The notes beneath the pieces are model-generated. The model worked only from the letters and a program-made list of their open reading frames with translations. It had not been told where the DNA came from and ran no database searches. Source: Dyadobacter sp. CY343 (GTDB lineage: Bacteria > Bacteroidota > Bacteroidia > Cytophagales > Spirosomataceae). Taken from it: 64,000 bases of DNA. The DNA is taken from assembly GCF_021390335.1 (NCBI RefSeq), contig NZ_JAJUXK010000007.1, forward strand, positions 62,001-126,000, read 5' to 3'. Made by a program: the position numbers and the translations under genes. This document shows positions 1 to 9,054 of this stretch, piece by piece (positions within the stretch are counted from its first letter, which is position 1; each line of letters begins with the position of its first letter).

Positions 1-1808
1 TTTTTGCCTTTTTTTTCGCTTTCTTCCATTTGTTCTTTCAAAGCTGAGAGAACACTTAGGTCTCCAAAAGTAGACTTTTCTGCATCTTTTGCCGGAGCAT
101 CAGAGGTCGTCGCCTTTGCAGGAGCCGATTTTGCAGGTCTTTCCTCTTTCTTTTCCTCAGCAGGAACGTGCTTCACTTTTGAATGTGTCAATACGATTTT
201 CTTCTCGTCTTTCAGGAATTCAAGAACTGTGAAGTCAAGGCTTTCACCTACTTCTGCCAGCGTACCATCTTCTTTTGCAAGATTTTTAATAGCTGCAATT
301 CCCTCAATACCATAAGGAAGTTCCAAAGTCGCAAACTTGTCGCCTTTCGCAACGATTGTAGACTTATGAACTGAACCTACTTCGAAGATGCTTTCGAAAG
401 TATCCCAAGGATTTTCTTCCAATTGCTTGTGACCAAGAGCAAGACGACGGTTATCTGCGTCCAGTTCAAGAACAACTACTTCCAGTTCGTCGCTTACTTT
501 AACGAAATCAGATGGATGCTTGATTTTCTTAGTCCATGAAAGGTCAGAAACGTGAACCAGACCGTCGATACCTTCTTCAAGCTCGATGAACAAACCGAAG
601 TTTGTAAGGTTCCGCACAACACCTTTGTGACGGGTTCCAACAGCATATTTCTCTTTAAGAGAAGCCTGAGTCCAAGGATCCTCAGTCAGTTGTTTGATGC
701 CAAGAGACATTTTACGCTCGTTACGATCCAGTGTCAAAACTACTGCACTGATTTCGTCATTCACATTCATGAACTCCTGTGGATTACGCAGGTGCTGAGA
801 CCATGACATTTCCGAAACGTGGATCAAACCTTCAACACCTGGTTTGATTTCAAGGAATGCACCGTAATCAGCAACATTAACAATACGACCTGTAACTTTC
901 GATCCAACCTGAATTTCTTCAGCCAAAGAATCCCAAGGATGAGATTGCAGTTGTTTCAGACCAAGTGAGATACGTTTTTTCTCTTCATCAAAGTCAAGAA
1001 CAACCACGTTCAATTTCTGATCAAGCGCAAGCAGGTCAGATGGGTGGTTGATACGACCCCATGATATATCAGTAATGTGCAAAAGACCGTCAACACCACC
1101 CAAGTCGATGAATACACCGAAGTTGGTCATATTTTTGATCACACCTTCAAGTACCTGACCTTTTTCAAGGTTGTTCAGGATCTGCTGGCGTTGCGCTTCA
1201 AGATCTTTTTCGATCAGTACTTTGTGAGATACTACTACGTTATCATTTGCGTAGTTGATCTTAACGACTTTAACCTCCATACGCTTTCCAACAAAAATGT
1301 CGAAATCGCGGATTGGTTTAACATCGATCTGAGAACCTGGCAAGAATGCTTCAATACCGAAGATGTCAACGATAAGACCACCCTTAGTTCTTCTTTTAAC
1401 GTTTGCATCGATAACCACATCCTCGTCAAATGATTTCTGGATGTTGTCCCAAGCAGTAATAACTTTTGCTTTCTTGCGTGAAAGAACCAGCTGACCTTGT
1501 GCGTCTTCCTGGTTTTCTACGTAAACCTCCACTTCGTCGCCGATCTTCATTCCTGGCAAGTCGCGGAATTCATTGGATGAAACGATACCATCAGATTTGA
1601 ACCCGATATTCAGGATCACCTCACGGTCAGTAATACCAACTACAATACCTTTAACCACTTCTTTTTCCTGAACCGGAGAAATAGTAGTTTCATACATTTG
1701 TTCCAGACGACCACGGTCAGCACTAGAGTAACCTGTACCGAAGCCTTTGTCTGCTGCTTTGTCCCAATCGAAATCAGGAAGGGGTTGATTTTGTTGTTCC
1801 TTAGACAT
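1..1808 (-). CDS. rpsA: 30S ribosomal protein S1, C-terminus cut by window edge
   Basis: Ribosomal protein S1 binds mRNA on the 30S subunit and helps load leaderless or weakly Shine-Dalgarno-led messages, which matters in Bacteroidetes. 602 codons are visible from the ATG at 1808 and no stop is reached, so only the extreme C-terminus is missing. Six S1/OB repeats can be followed, with the typical cores NFGVFIDLGGVDGLLH, DYGAFLEIKPGVEGLIH and NFGLFIELEEGIDGLVH in repeats 3 to 5; the first two and the last repeat are more divergent. After the repeats comes a Lys/Ala/Pro/Glu-rich tail. A TACTTTTG box on the minus strand lies about 87 bases upstream of the start. Confidence 0.97.
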   Translation of the reverse strand, partial: MSKEQQNQPLPDFDWDKAADKGFGTGYSSADRGRLEQMYETTISPVQEKEVVKGIVVGITDREVILNIGFKSDGIVSSNEFRDLPGMKIGDEVEVYVENQEDAQGQLVLSRKKAKVITAWDNIQKSFDEDVVIDANVKRRTKGGLIVDIFGIEAFLPGSQIDVKPIRDFDIFVGKRMEVKVVKINYANDNVVVSHKVLIEKDLEAQRQQILNNLEKGQVLEGVIKNMTNFGVFIDLGGVDGLLHITDISWGRINHPSDLLALDQKLNVVVLDFDEEKKRISLGLKQLQSHPWDSLAEEIQVGSKVTGRIVNVADYGAFLEIKPGVEGLIHVSEMSWSQHLRNPQEFMNVNDEISAVVLTLDRNERKMSLGIKQLTEDPWTQASLKEKYAVGTRHKGVVRNLTNFGLFIELEEGIDGLVHVSDLSWTKKIKHPSDFVKVSDELEVVVLELDADNRRLALGHKQLEENPWDTFESIFEVGSVHKSTIVAKGDKFATLELPYGIEGIAAIKNLAKEDGTLAEVGESLDFTVLEFLKDEKKIVLTHSKVKHVPAEEKKEERPAKSAPAKATTSDAPAKDAEKSTFGDLSVLSALKEQMEESEKKGK

Positions 1809-1894
1809 AAATAGGAATTATAGCTCTTGGATACATCAGCGAGCGAGCTACCTGGCTGAAATAAGTTAAACAAGGTATTTGAAAAATGAGAGCG

Positions 1895-1902
1895 CAAAAG
1901 TA
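1895..1902 (-). promoter_or_regulatory. Candidate -7 box of rpsA
   Basis: On the minus strand this reads TACTTTTG, a full match to the Bacteroidetes -7 consensus TAnnTTTG. No convincing TTG -33 element lies 19 to 21 bases further upstream. It would give a 5' untranslated leader of roughly 80 bases before the rpsA ATG. Confidence 0.45.
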
Positions 1903-2011
1903 CGCGTTTCTGCTATAAATTCCGAAGGAGTCCGAAATTTTATTTGGAGAGAAAATAAAAGAAAATGAGGGTTGAAAGGACGTGACGGCTGGTGGCAGAT
2001 AAACTCGCCAC

Positions 2012-2521
2012 TTAATACGATCTTTCCTTTACACCAAGATAAGGTAGCCACTCATCGGCAGCCAGACCGGAGAAATCACGGATGAACATCAGGAAAGAAG
2101 GACGGAAGGGACGCTGCCGGAGCGGCATATCCATTTCTTCGGGGGTATGGTCGCCTTTTCTCGAATTACAACGCTTGCAGGCAGTCGCCAGATTGTCCCA
2201 GGTAGTTTTACCACCACGTGACTTAGGTATCACATGATCCAATGTCAAATTATCGTGCGTTCCGCAATATTGGCACCGATTTCCATCCCTCTTAAAAAGG
2301 TTTTGCCGGGTCATGACCACACCTCTATACGGAATATGTATGTAGCGGTGAAGGCGGATGACAACCGGCATGGGATACTGGTCGTTTACTGTTCGCAAAT
2401 ACTGCCTTCGGGATTCGGCCAGCATTTCAGCCTTGTTCATGTAAACTAACAAGAACGCCTTTGGAACTGTGCAAACACTTAATGCGCTATAATCTTGATT
2501 AAGAACCAGTACTTTACCCAT
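2012..2521 (-). CDS. HNH endonuclease family protein
   Basis: A 169-residue protein with an HNH nuclease fold. The sequence shows a zinc-ribbon frame, C83-x2-C86 and C115-x2-C118, around the catalytic-type LDHVIP segment (D95, H96) and N110. The N-terminus GKVLVLNQDYSALSV is typical of a stand-alone chromosomal HNH family common in Bacteroidetes and Cyanobacteria. There is no homing intron, phage or restriction gene next to it, so its substrate is unknown. It stands alone between rpsA and smpB, in the same direction as both but with wide gaps. Confidence 0.85.
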   Translation of the reverse strand: MGKVLVLNQDYSALSVCTVPKAFLLVYMNKAEMLAESRRQYLRTVNDQYPMPVVIRLHRYIHIPYRGVVMTRQNLFKRDGNRCQYCGTHDNLTLDHVIPKSRGGKTTWDNLATACKRCNSRKGDHTPEEMDMPLRQRPFRPSFLMFIRDFSGLAADEWLPYLGVKERSY

Positions 2522-2607
2522 GACTCCTCGAGGTAATTATTTGCGACAATATAATAAATTTCCGCTAAAAAAATCCTCACATTCGCCTCAAATTACTGAC
2601 TTCCAAC

Positions 2608-3066
2608 TCAGTAATTAGCGCGATCTGTTTCCCGCTTAATATCTTTTTCTTTTATGCTATCGCGCTTGTCAAACAGTTTTTTCCCTTTTGCCAATGCGAT
2701 ATGCAGCTTTGCGAGTCCGCGATCACTGGTGAACAACCTGATCGGGATGATTGTTAAACCCTGGTCTTTCAAGCCTTCGGTCAGTTTCCTGCGCTCCCTT
2801 TTTGTGATCAGCAACTTGCGATCACGCATTGGATCATGGTTATAGTGGGTACCTTCTGTATAAGGTGAAATATGCAAACTTCTGATATATAATTCGTTAT
2901 CCATGAAAAGGCAATATGCATCCTGAAAATTCACCTTCCCTTGTCTGATCGATTTAATCTCAGTGCCCGTCAATGCCATCCCCGCAGTTATCTCTTCCAG
3001 GAAAAAATATTCGAACGATGCCTTACGATTCTTTATATCTACTTTTTTAACTATTTTTTCAGACAT
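2608..3066 (-). CDS. smpB: SsrA-binding protein SmpB
   Basis: SmpB binds tmRNA and delivers it to stalled ribosomes for trans-translation. The 152-residue protein has the expected length. It carries the conserved beta-barrel segments, including GTEIKSIRQGKVNFQDAYC and the basic C-terminal tail with KGKKLFDKRDSIKEKD. The ATG at 3066 follows a well-formed promoter (3093-3123). The tmRNA gene itself is not in the window. Confidence 0.97.
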   Translation of the reverse strand: MSEKIVKKVDIKNRKASFEYFFLEEITAGMALTGTEIKSIRQGKVNFQDAYCLFMDNELYIRSLHISPYTEGTHYNHDPMRDRKLLITKRERRKLTEGLKDQGLTIIPIRLFTSDRGLAKLHIALAKGKKLFDKRDSIKEKDIKRETDRANY

Positions 3067-3092
3067 ATTCTTAGCTGGATGATAAAAGGGCT

Positions 3093-3123
3093 CAAAATTA
3101 ATTTTTTGTTAAAACTATACCAA
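3093..3123 (-). promoter_or_regulatory. smpB: Promoter of smpB
   Basis: On the minus strand, TTG at 3123-3121 is followed by 20 bases and then TAATTTTG at 3100-3093. Both elements and the spacing fit the Bacteroidetes sigma-A consensus. The predicted start of transcription is near 3087, some 20 bases before the smpB ATG. Confidence 0.6.
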
Positions 3124-3126
3124 CAC

Positions 3127-3603
3127 ATGAAATCAAACCTACCGCAATGCATTTTGATCATTGCGATCATTGCATTACTGAACTTTAAAACCACGCCGGT
3201 GAATGCGCAGGACCAAATGTCGGCGGTGCGTGCGACGGTTGGTAAGTTATTTGATGGAATGCGTGCAGGTGATTCGCTGATGCTGCAAAGCGTTTTTACG
3301 AAAGACTGTGCACTGACATCCATTTCGAAAAACGAAGCCGATTCTCTTGTTGTGCGCACGAGCAGTATTCAGGGCTTTATCAAAGCAGTCGGCACGCCAC
3401 ATAAAGAAAAGTGGGACGAAAAAATCTACGATGTAAAAGTCTCCATCGATGAGCCGATGGCTATCGTGTGGGCGCCTTACAAATTCCATTTAGGCGAAAA
3501 GTTCTCACACTGCGGCGTCAATGTATTTACCCTATTGCACACAAAAACAGGCTGGAAAATTACAGGGATAACAGATACCAGAAGAAAAGAAGCCTGTCCT
3601 TAA
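3127..3603 (+). CDS. Secreted SnoaL/NTF2-like (lumazine-binding-type) protein
   Basis: A 158-residue protein with a signal peptide (MKSNLPQCILIIAIIALL, ending near VNAQ), so it is exported to the periplasm or surface. The rest resembles the NTF2/SnoaL-like cone fold found in many Bacteroidetes 'nuclear transport factor 2 family' proteins; the function is unknown. I chose the ATG at 3127. An in-frame ATG at 3079 would place 16 residues before the signal peptide and would overlap the smpB promoter. It converges with the radical SAM gene, leaving only 4 bases between stops. Confidence 0.75.
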   Translation: MKSNLPQCILIIAIIALLNFKTTPVNAQDQMSAVRATVGKLFDGMRAGDSLMLQSVFTKDCALTSISKNEADSLVVRTSSIQGFIKAVGTPHKEKWDEKIYDVKVSIDEPMAIVWAPYKFHLGEKFSHCGVNVFTLLHTKTGWKITGITDTRRKEACP

Positions 3604-3607
3604 AGCA

Positions 3608-4585
3608 TTAAAATCTGACCATTTGCCGCCAGGTACCTTTCATTCGGTTGTACTTGATCGTACTGGGCAAAGCTTTCCACCAGTATTTGTTCATTTCCAC
3701 CGCGAACGAAGGCTGCATATAACAATTGATCACACAACCTTCACAAGCCGGCAGCTTTCCTTCCAATGCAACCAGTTTTTGTACCTCGTCAGAATGGTAG
3801 AGGTTAAATAAATCTCCTTCGATCGGAAAATCCTTTAAGCCCAGGTGATAGCAAGGCAATACCAGTTTGTTCTCGGGTGAAATGACAATGGTAGTACTAG
3901 CAGCTTTGCAAACTGGCGCATCGACATGATTTCCTCCATCCAGGCGCAGCTGTACAAACGCTTCGTTGAGATATACATTCTTCTGTTTAGCCCACCAAAG
4001 TAATTCCTTCAATGCTTCTTTCGACAGGTTTGCGCCAACCTTATCGTATTCAAATACCGGATTCAAAATCAGCACCAAATCGTTTGGAATGCAGATCTCC
4101 TCCCAAAGCTGTTTGATCTTGTGAACGTTGTCTTCAAAAACGGTGAAAATAATATCTGGCCGCTCGCCCATTGACTTGGCAATGGCGATCGATTCCATCA
4201 CTTTATCAAAGCATTTGACGCCACGCGACTGATCGTGCTCGTCGCGATCGGGTGAATCGAGTGAGAAGTGCAGCATATCAACCAGCCCGTGCAACTTTTC
4301 AGCCTGTTTTGGATAAAGCAGCCCGTTACTGGTCACCGTCGTAATCATTCCGTGGTCTTTTGCTTCCTTTAAAAGCAAGTCCAGTTGCCGGTGCAGTAAA
4401 GGTTCTCCGCCGGTGAAATCTATAACCTTAACACCCAGCTTTTTGAGATCGCGGAGATTTTCGCGAAGATTTTCAACCGTAATATAAGGCGAAGGTTTTT
4501 CCCAGATATCACAGAAACTGCATGATGCATTGCAACGATACGTCACATAATAATTACACAGGACCGGATGGGATACCAAACGCAT
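3608..4585 (-). CDS. Radical SAM/SPASM-type protein
   Basis: A 325-residue radical SAM enzyme. The cluster motif is C18-x3-C22-x2-C25 (CNASCSFC), followed by the glycine-rich FTGGEPLL segment that binds S-adenosylmethionine. The C-terminal third has more cysteines (PVCKAAS, LPCYH, CEGCVINC), which resembles a SPASM or twitch region binding an auxiliary Fe-S cluster. The substrate cannot be told from sequence; MoaA/HpnH-like relatives modify peptides, cofactors or lipids. The start lies one base after the accD stop, so the two are probably cotranscribed. Confidence 0.85.
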   Translation of the reverse strand: MRLVSHPVLCNYYVTYRCNASCSFCDIWEKPSPYITVENLRENLRDLKKLGVKVIDFTGGEPLLHRQLDLLLKEAKDHGMITTVTSNGLLYPKQAEKLHGLVDMLHFSLDSPDRDEHDQSRGVKCFDKVMESIAIAKSMGERPDIIFTVFEDNVHKIKQLWEEICIPNDLVLILNPVFEYDKVGANLSKEALKELLWWAKQKNVYLNEAFVQLRLDGGNHVDAPVCKAASTTIVISPENKLVLPCYHLGLKDFPIEGDLFNLYHSDEVQKLVALEGKLPACEGCVINCYMQPSFAVEMNKYWWKALPSTIKYNRMKGTWRQMVRF

Positions 4586-4586
4586 A

Positions 4587-5429
4587 TCAGCTGATCATAG
4601 AAAGAAGACTTGTTAGTTTATCTTTCAAATCCTTTCTGTCCACAATGAAGTCCAGGAATCCGTGTTCCAAAACAAATTCTGCGCTTTGGAATCCTTTCGG
4701 CAGGTCTTTGCCAATCGTCTCGCGGATTACGCGCGGACCTGCAAAACCGATCAATGCTTCCGGCTCGGAGATATTGAAATCGCCCAGCATCGCGTAGGAA
4801 GCAGTAACGCCGCCAGTTGTAGGATCTGTTAAAAGAGATATATAAGGAACTTTGGCCTCAGACAATTGCGCCAGGCGCGCAGAGGTTTTGGCCATTTGCA
4901 TCAATGAAAACCCAGCTTCCATCATCCTCGCGCCACCCGATTTCGAGATCATCAAGAAAGGGACTTTGTGTTCCAATGCATAAGAAATCGCTCTCGCTAT
5001 TTTTTCGCCCACAACTGAGCCCATCGATCCGCCGATAAAATTGAAATCCATACAAGCGATCACTAAGTCCAACTCGTTCATTTTCCCATAGCCGGTTCTC
5101 ACTGCATCATTCAATCCCGTTTTCTGCATGGTTGATTTGATACGGTCGGGATATGCTTTTGTGTCAACAAAATGCAAAGGATCACCGGAAGTCAGATTTG
5201 CATCGAGCTCAACGAATTCATTGTCATCAAATAATAAATTGAAATAAACATCTGAACCGACCTTTTCGTGGTAATTGCAGTGCGGGCAGGTGAATGCATT
5301 TTGCTTGTGCTCCCTGGTAGGTGTGATTTTTTTACAATTTGGACATTGGTACCACAAACCATCTGGCGCCTCGCGCTTCATTTCCGTTGGTGTATTGATA
5401 CCTTTTTCTTTCCGAATAAACCAGGACAT
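4587..5429 (-). CDS. accD: Acetyl-CoA carboxylase carboxyltransferase subunit beta
   Basis: AccD is the beta half of the carboxyltransferase that makes malonyl-CoA for fatty acid synthesis. The 280-residue protein starts with the usual zinc ribbon (C29-x2-C32 and C48-x2-C51). The crotonase-type carboxyltransferase domain follows, including MDFNFIGGSMGSVVGEK and SKSGGARMMEAG. accA is not nearby. It is the first gene of an apparent two-gene unit with the radical SAM gene. A TATATTTG box lies about 77 bases upstream. Confidence 0.97.
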   Translation of the reverse strand: MSWFIRKEKGINTPTEMKREAPDGLWYQCPNCKKITPTREHKQNAFTCPHCNYHEKVGSDVYFNLLFDDNEFVELDANLTSGDPLHFVDTKAYPDRIKSTMQKTGLNDAVRTGYGKMNELDLVIACMDFNFIGGSMGSVVGEKIARAISYALEHKVPFLMISKSGGARMMEAGFSLMQMAKTSARLAQLSEAKVPYISLLTDPTTGGVTASYAMLGDFNISEPEALIGFAGPRVIRETIGKDLPKGFQSAEFVLEHGFLDFIVDRKDLKDKLTSLLSMIS

Positions 5430-5505
5430 GTTCTTGTGGGTTAATTTAAAATATAAAAGCTTAACTAACAGCTCTTTATATTGGCTTCATGATGAATACA
5501 AGATT

Positions 5506-5513
5506 CAAATATA
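5506..5513 (-). promoter_or_regulatory. Candidate -7 box of accD
   Basis: The minus strand reads TATATTTG, a full match to TAnnTTTG. A TTG -33 is not apparent at the expected spacing. The leader to the accD ATG would be about 70 bases. Confidence 0.45.
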
Positions 5514-5637
5514 AGAATAATTGTTTTTTTATACGGTTATCCGGCTTTATCAGTGGCGGCTACCAGCCATAGATGAACAATTTTGGCCTTAATTTGTTAC
5601 TATTAAACCAATCAAATAGCTGGTTTATTTAACATCG

Positions 5638-6180
5638 ATGACTACAGTTCCGTCCCCTATCGTGATTATTGTTGGCACTAACAGGCCCAACTCGATGTCG
5701 CGGAAAATTGCCGAATACTACCAGACCATTTTAAATCACCTGGATGCACCCAGTATTATCCTGGATCTGATCAATCTCCCGCACGATTTTACTGTGTCCG
5801 CTTTGTACCATAATACTGGTAAAAACGAGGATTTCAATAGCTTAAAATCCCTTCTAGAGCAAACTGATAAATTCGTTTTTATTGTTCCGGAATACAACGG
5901 TTCTTATCCGGGAGTTTTAAAAGCATTCATCGACGGCCTTCCTTATCCCAACAGTTTCGCGAATAAGAAGGCAGCATTGGTGGGCTTGTCGTCTAATATG
6001 CAGGGAGCAACTATTGCATTGAGCCACTTGAATGACGTGTTCAGTTACCTGGGTATGAACACTTTGGCATTACGCGTGAAGTTGGGTCAGATACGCAATC
6101 ATTTCCAGGATAACGTGATATCAAATGCATTATATAAAGAGCTGATCGAGTTACAGGCAGGCCAGCTGATCCACTTTTAG
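5638..6180 (+). CDS. NADPH-dependent FMN reductase family protein
   Basis: A 180-residue flavodoxin-like protein. It shows the family's N-terminal GTNRPNSMSRKIA phosphate-binding loop and the flavin-contact segment PEYNGSYPGVLKAFIDG. Such proteins reduce FMN, quinones or azo compounds with NAD(P)H in the cytoplasm; the physiological substrate cannot be inferred. It is monocistronic, with minus-strand genes on both sides, and shares a two-way terminator with ftsZ. Confidence 0.88.
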   Translation: MTTVPSPIVIIVGTNRPNSMSRKIAEYYQTILNHLDAPSIILDLINLPHDFTVSALYHNTGKNEDFNSLKSLLEQTDKFVFIVPEYNGSYPGVLKAFIDGLPYPNSFANKKAALVGLSSNMQGATIALSHLNDVFSYLGMNTLALRVKLGQIRNHFQDNVISNALYKELIELQAGQLIHF

Positions 6181-6188
6181 ATATAATG

Positions 6189-6213
6189 AAAAAGGGAGCA
6201 AAAGCCCCCTTTT
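6189..6213. terminator. Bidirectional intrinsic terminator
   Basis: AAAAAGGGAGC, loop AAAA, GCCCCCTTTT forms a stem with one mismatch, flanked by T runs on the plus strand and A runs on the other side. It sits between the converging flavin reductase and ftsZ genes and can serve both. Confidence 0.75.
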
Positions 6214-6218
6214 CTATT

Positions 6219-7670
6219 TTATTTCAACCAATGCTGTTCCATTTCTAAAGCAGGGATCGCCGGTCGTTTCCATAACTCCGCTTTGCTTCTCCTGAATGCC
6301 GGTCCTTCCAGATCAGCGAATTTCACGAGGCCGTCTTTGAAAGAATTAATCATTACCTGCAAATCTTCATTTTCATCCTCAGACCATCCGTCATTCGCAT
6401 CCAATTCCGTAAGCGATGTATTTGAAGATTCAAATCCTGAAGAAATAATCTCTCTCTCCATAACCAGATCAACCGAGCTGGTAGGAGTATTTTCGTAAAC
6501 TTCCTCAGTAAGCTCAAGCTCTTCTTCCTGCACGGGAATATCAACCCTTGTATTATCTACCGCAGTCTCAACAGTTCCGGGAAACTTATGAGACAATTTA
6601 ATTCCGGGAATCGGAGATTCAATGCTGTCAAAACCAGCGGCAACGATGGTTACCCTCAGTTTGTCTACCAGCGAATCGTCGAGGATCGTTCCTAATTTGA
6701 ACATCCTGGCTTCGCCACCAACCTGAGACAATACGTAGCTCCAGATCTCGCGCTGCTCTTTCATTGTAGCCTCCTTCTTCTTGCTGGTAGCCAGCGTAAC
6801 AAGGATACGTTTCGCGCCGCGAATATCTCTGTCATTCAATAGCGGAGAATCTAATGCTTCTTTGATCGCTACCTGCGCACGGTCTGTGCCGGTTGCTTCC
6901 GAAGTTCCCATTACAGATTGTCCGGCTTTTTTCAATACTTTCTCAACGTCCTTGAAATCCGTATTGATATTCCCGTTCGTTGTAATGATCTCGGAAATAC
7001 TCTTAACTGCATTCAGCAAAATACCATCGGCTTCCGCAAAAGCCTGCGTGATCGTCATATCTTCAAACAGCTCTTCCAGCTTGTCGTTCAATACAACCAG
7101 TACGGTGTCACAATATTTTTTAAGCTGCTCAATACCTTCAAGCGCCTGTTCTTTCTTATCAAATCCTTCCCAGGTATAAGGTGCGGTTACCACAGCAACC
7201 GTCAATTTCCCCATTTCTCTGGCAAGCTGGGCGATAACGGGTGCAGCTCCGGTTCCGGTTCCACCACCCATACCGGCAGTGATAAACACCATTTGCGTTG
7301 ACCCGCCCAGTAATCCTTTAATTTCTTCAATCGTTTCCAGGGCCGCTTCTTTCCCTTTTGTTGCGTCAGTTCCTGCTCCCAGTCCCTGTGTTAATGTTGC
7401 TCCAAGCTGTATTTTGACCGGAACGGGACTATTTGCCAGTGCCTGTCTGTCGGTATTACAAACTGCAAATTCTACATCTTTGATTTTTTTCTCAAACATG
7501 TAATTAACAGCATTGCTACCTCCGCCACCTACACCTATTACTTTGATAATCGCAGGCTCACCTTCGCCTGTGGCTGGAAAGTCTTTCACAATTTCGTTCA
7601 CGATGTAATCCTGGTCTAGAGCTTTCAGCAAGCTTGTGTTTAATTTTTTCTCCGGGGTTGAGTTGGTCAT
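6219..7670 (-). CDS. ftsZ: Cell division protein FtsZ
   Basis: FtsZ is the tubulin-like GTPase that forms the division ring. The nucleotide-binding motif GVGGGGSNAV is at residues 46-55 and the tubulin signature GGGTGTG at 135-141. The 483-residue length includes a long acidic linker after about residue 365. The extreme C-terminus is unusual: a PAFRR segment that looks like the partner-binding peptide is followed by roughly 20 more residues with a second RPAIP segment. It is the last gene of the murD-to-ftsZ run, 16 bases after ftsA. Confidence 0.98.
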   Translation of the reverse strand: MTNSTPEKKLNTSLLKALDQDYIVNEIVKDFPATGEGEPAIIKVIGVGGGGSNAVNYMFEKKIKDVEFAVCNTDRQALANSPVPVKIQLGATLTQGLGAGTDATKGKEAALETIEEIKGLLGGSTQMVFITAGMGGGTGTGAAPVIAQLAREMGKLTVAVVTAPYTWEGFDKKEQALEGIEQLKKYCDTVLVVLNDKLEELFEDMTITQAFAEADGILLNAVKSISEIITTNGNINTDFKDVEKVLKKAGQSVMGTSEATGTDRAQVAIKEALDSPLLNDRDIRGAKRILVTLATSKKKEATMKEQREIWSYVLSQVGGEARMFKLGTILDDSLVDKLRVTIVAAGFDSIESPIPGIKLSHKFPGTVETAVDNTRVDIPVQEEELELTEEVYENTPTSSVDLVMEREIISSGFESSNTSLTELDANDGWSEDENEDLQVMINSFKDGLVKFADLEGPAFRRSKAELWKRPAIPALEMEQHWLK

Positions 7671-7686
7671 AACTTGTGCTGATTTT

Positions 7687-9039
7687 TCAATAGTCGCCTA
7701 AACTATCGTCCTTTTTGCCAATAATATTATTGATGTTATCCCAGAATGTACCGCCATTTTTTTTGACAGGCTCCTTCACTTCTTTAGGTTTCTCTTTTTG
7801 AACAACGCTGGCTGTAAGAGCAGTAGCTGGTTTACAAACAGACTTAACCCTCGGGTCGATGGATTTCAGGCCCGCCCACGCAAGACCAATTGCAGTACTG
7901 AATGAAGAATTGCTCACCGCGTCAGCTTTGGCCGTTCTTTCCAGATTTTCGGGATAACCGACCCGAACGGACATATCAGTCACTTTTTCAAATAATAATT
8001 CTATCTCATCGATATTCGCAGAGCCTCCCGTCAGCACAATACCGCCGATAAGCCTGTCGAGATAGCCGGATTTGATGATCTCGGCATATACCATCGCAGC
8101 AATTTCTTTCAGCCTGGCTTCGATAATCAATGCAATATTCTTCTTCAAAACCGGCTTCGGTTGCCTGCCAGCAAGATAATTGACCAGGATTTCTATGTTA
8201 AGGGGAATATCCGCAGCAAGCGCAGCGCCATATTGCTTTTTCAGCTGCTCTGCGTTTTCGTATTGGATGTTGCATCCCAGAGCAAGGTCATTTGTAATAT
8301 GACGGCCACCTACCGGGAAAGTAGCAATATGCCTGATAATGCGGTCCTGATAAATGATCAGATCCGTAGTATGGTCACCAATATCGACCAATGCAATACC
8401 AGCCTTTATTTCATTATCCGTTAAAACAGCCAAACTGGTAGCCAGCGGCCCCAGTACCATTTTATCACATCTTAAATTCTGATCAGCGTCCGCCAGGCTT
8501 TTTTTGGTGCGCTGGATTGATTGATTATTTGCAGATACAATCAGGAAATTGCCGCCCAGCTTGATTCCTGTGCGCCCAACCGGCTCCTTAATGCCCATCG
8601 AATTGTCAACAACGAAGTCCATCGGCAATACATGCAGTACATCGTAATTTGGCTCGATCTTCGCGCGGTACATATCATCAACAAGCTGATCCACATCGCG
8701 TTGTGTAACTTCCTCTCCTGATGATGCAGAAGGCCGAATTACGCCATCGCTCTGCGAAGTCACTTTTACGTGCGTCCCGCTGAAACTTACATTTACAACG
8801 CCGATATCCAGGTCAGACCGCAGTGAAGCTTCCTGAAGAGCCTCCCTTATCGCGCTACCAACCTGTTTTATATTTTCTACTGATCCATTTATTACTGCTC
8901 CGGCAGGCACGGGTACTTCACTAAAACCCAGAATTTCTATATTGTTCTGACGTGACCCGGAAGACGTTCCCTGTGCTGCGATCACGGCTATCTTAGTACT
9001 TCCGATATCAACTCCAACTACAATTTTTTCGTGTGCCAT
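7687..9039 (-). CDS. ftsA: Cell division protein FtsA
   Basis: FtsA is the actin-like ATPase that anchors FtsZ to the membrane. The phosphate-1 motif VGVDIGSTKIAVIAA is at the N-terminus, and the phosphate-2 (ALVDIGDHTTDL) and adenosine (IVLTGGSANI) motifs follow. The 450-residue protein ends in FWDNINNIIGK plus a charged tail, which fits the amphipathic membrane-targeting helix of the family. It sits 15 bases after ftsQ and 16 before ftsZ. Confidence 0.97.
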   Translation of the reverse strand: MAHEKIVVGVDIGSTKIAVIAAQGTSSGSRQNNIEILGFSEVPVPAGAVINGSVENIKQVGSAIREALQEASLRSDLDIGVVNVSFSGTHVKVTSQSDGVIRPSASSGEEVTQRDVDQLVDDMYRAKIEPNYDVLHVLPMDFVVDNSMGIKEPVGRTGIKLGGNFLIVSANNQSIQRTKKSLADADQNLRCDKMVLGPLATSLAVLTDNEIKAGIALVDIGDHTTDLIIYQDRIIRHIATFPVGGRHITNDLALGCNIQYENAEQLKKQYGAALAADIPLNIEILVNYLAGRQPKPVLKKNIALIIEARLKEIAAMVYAEIIKSGYLDRLIGGIVLTGGSANIDEIELLFEKVTDMSVRVGYPENLERTAKADAVSNSSFSTAIGLAWAGLKSIDPRVKSVCKPATALTASVVQKEKPKEVKEPVKKNGGTFWDNINNIIGKKDDSLGDY

Positions 9040-9054
9040 GCTAAAGGTGAATTA

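Noticed and set aside
3079..3126. Upstream ATG for the SnoaL-like protein
   Set aside because: It would put 16 residues before the signal peptide and would overlap the smpB promoter.
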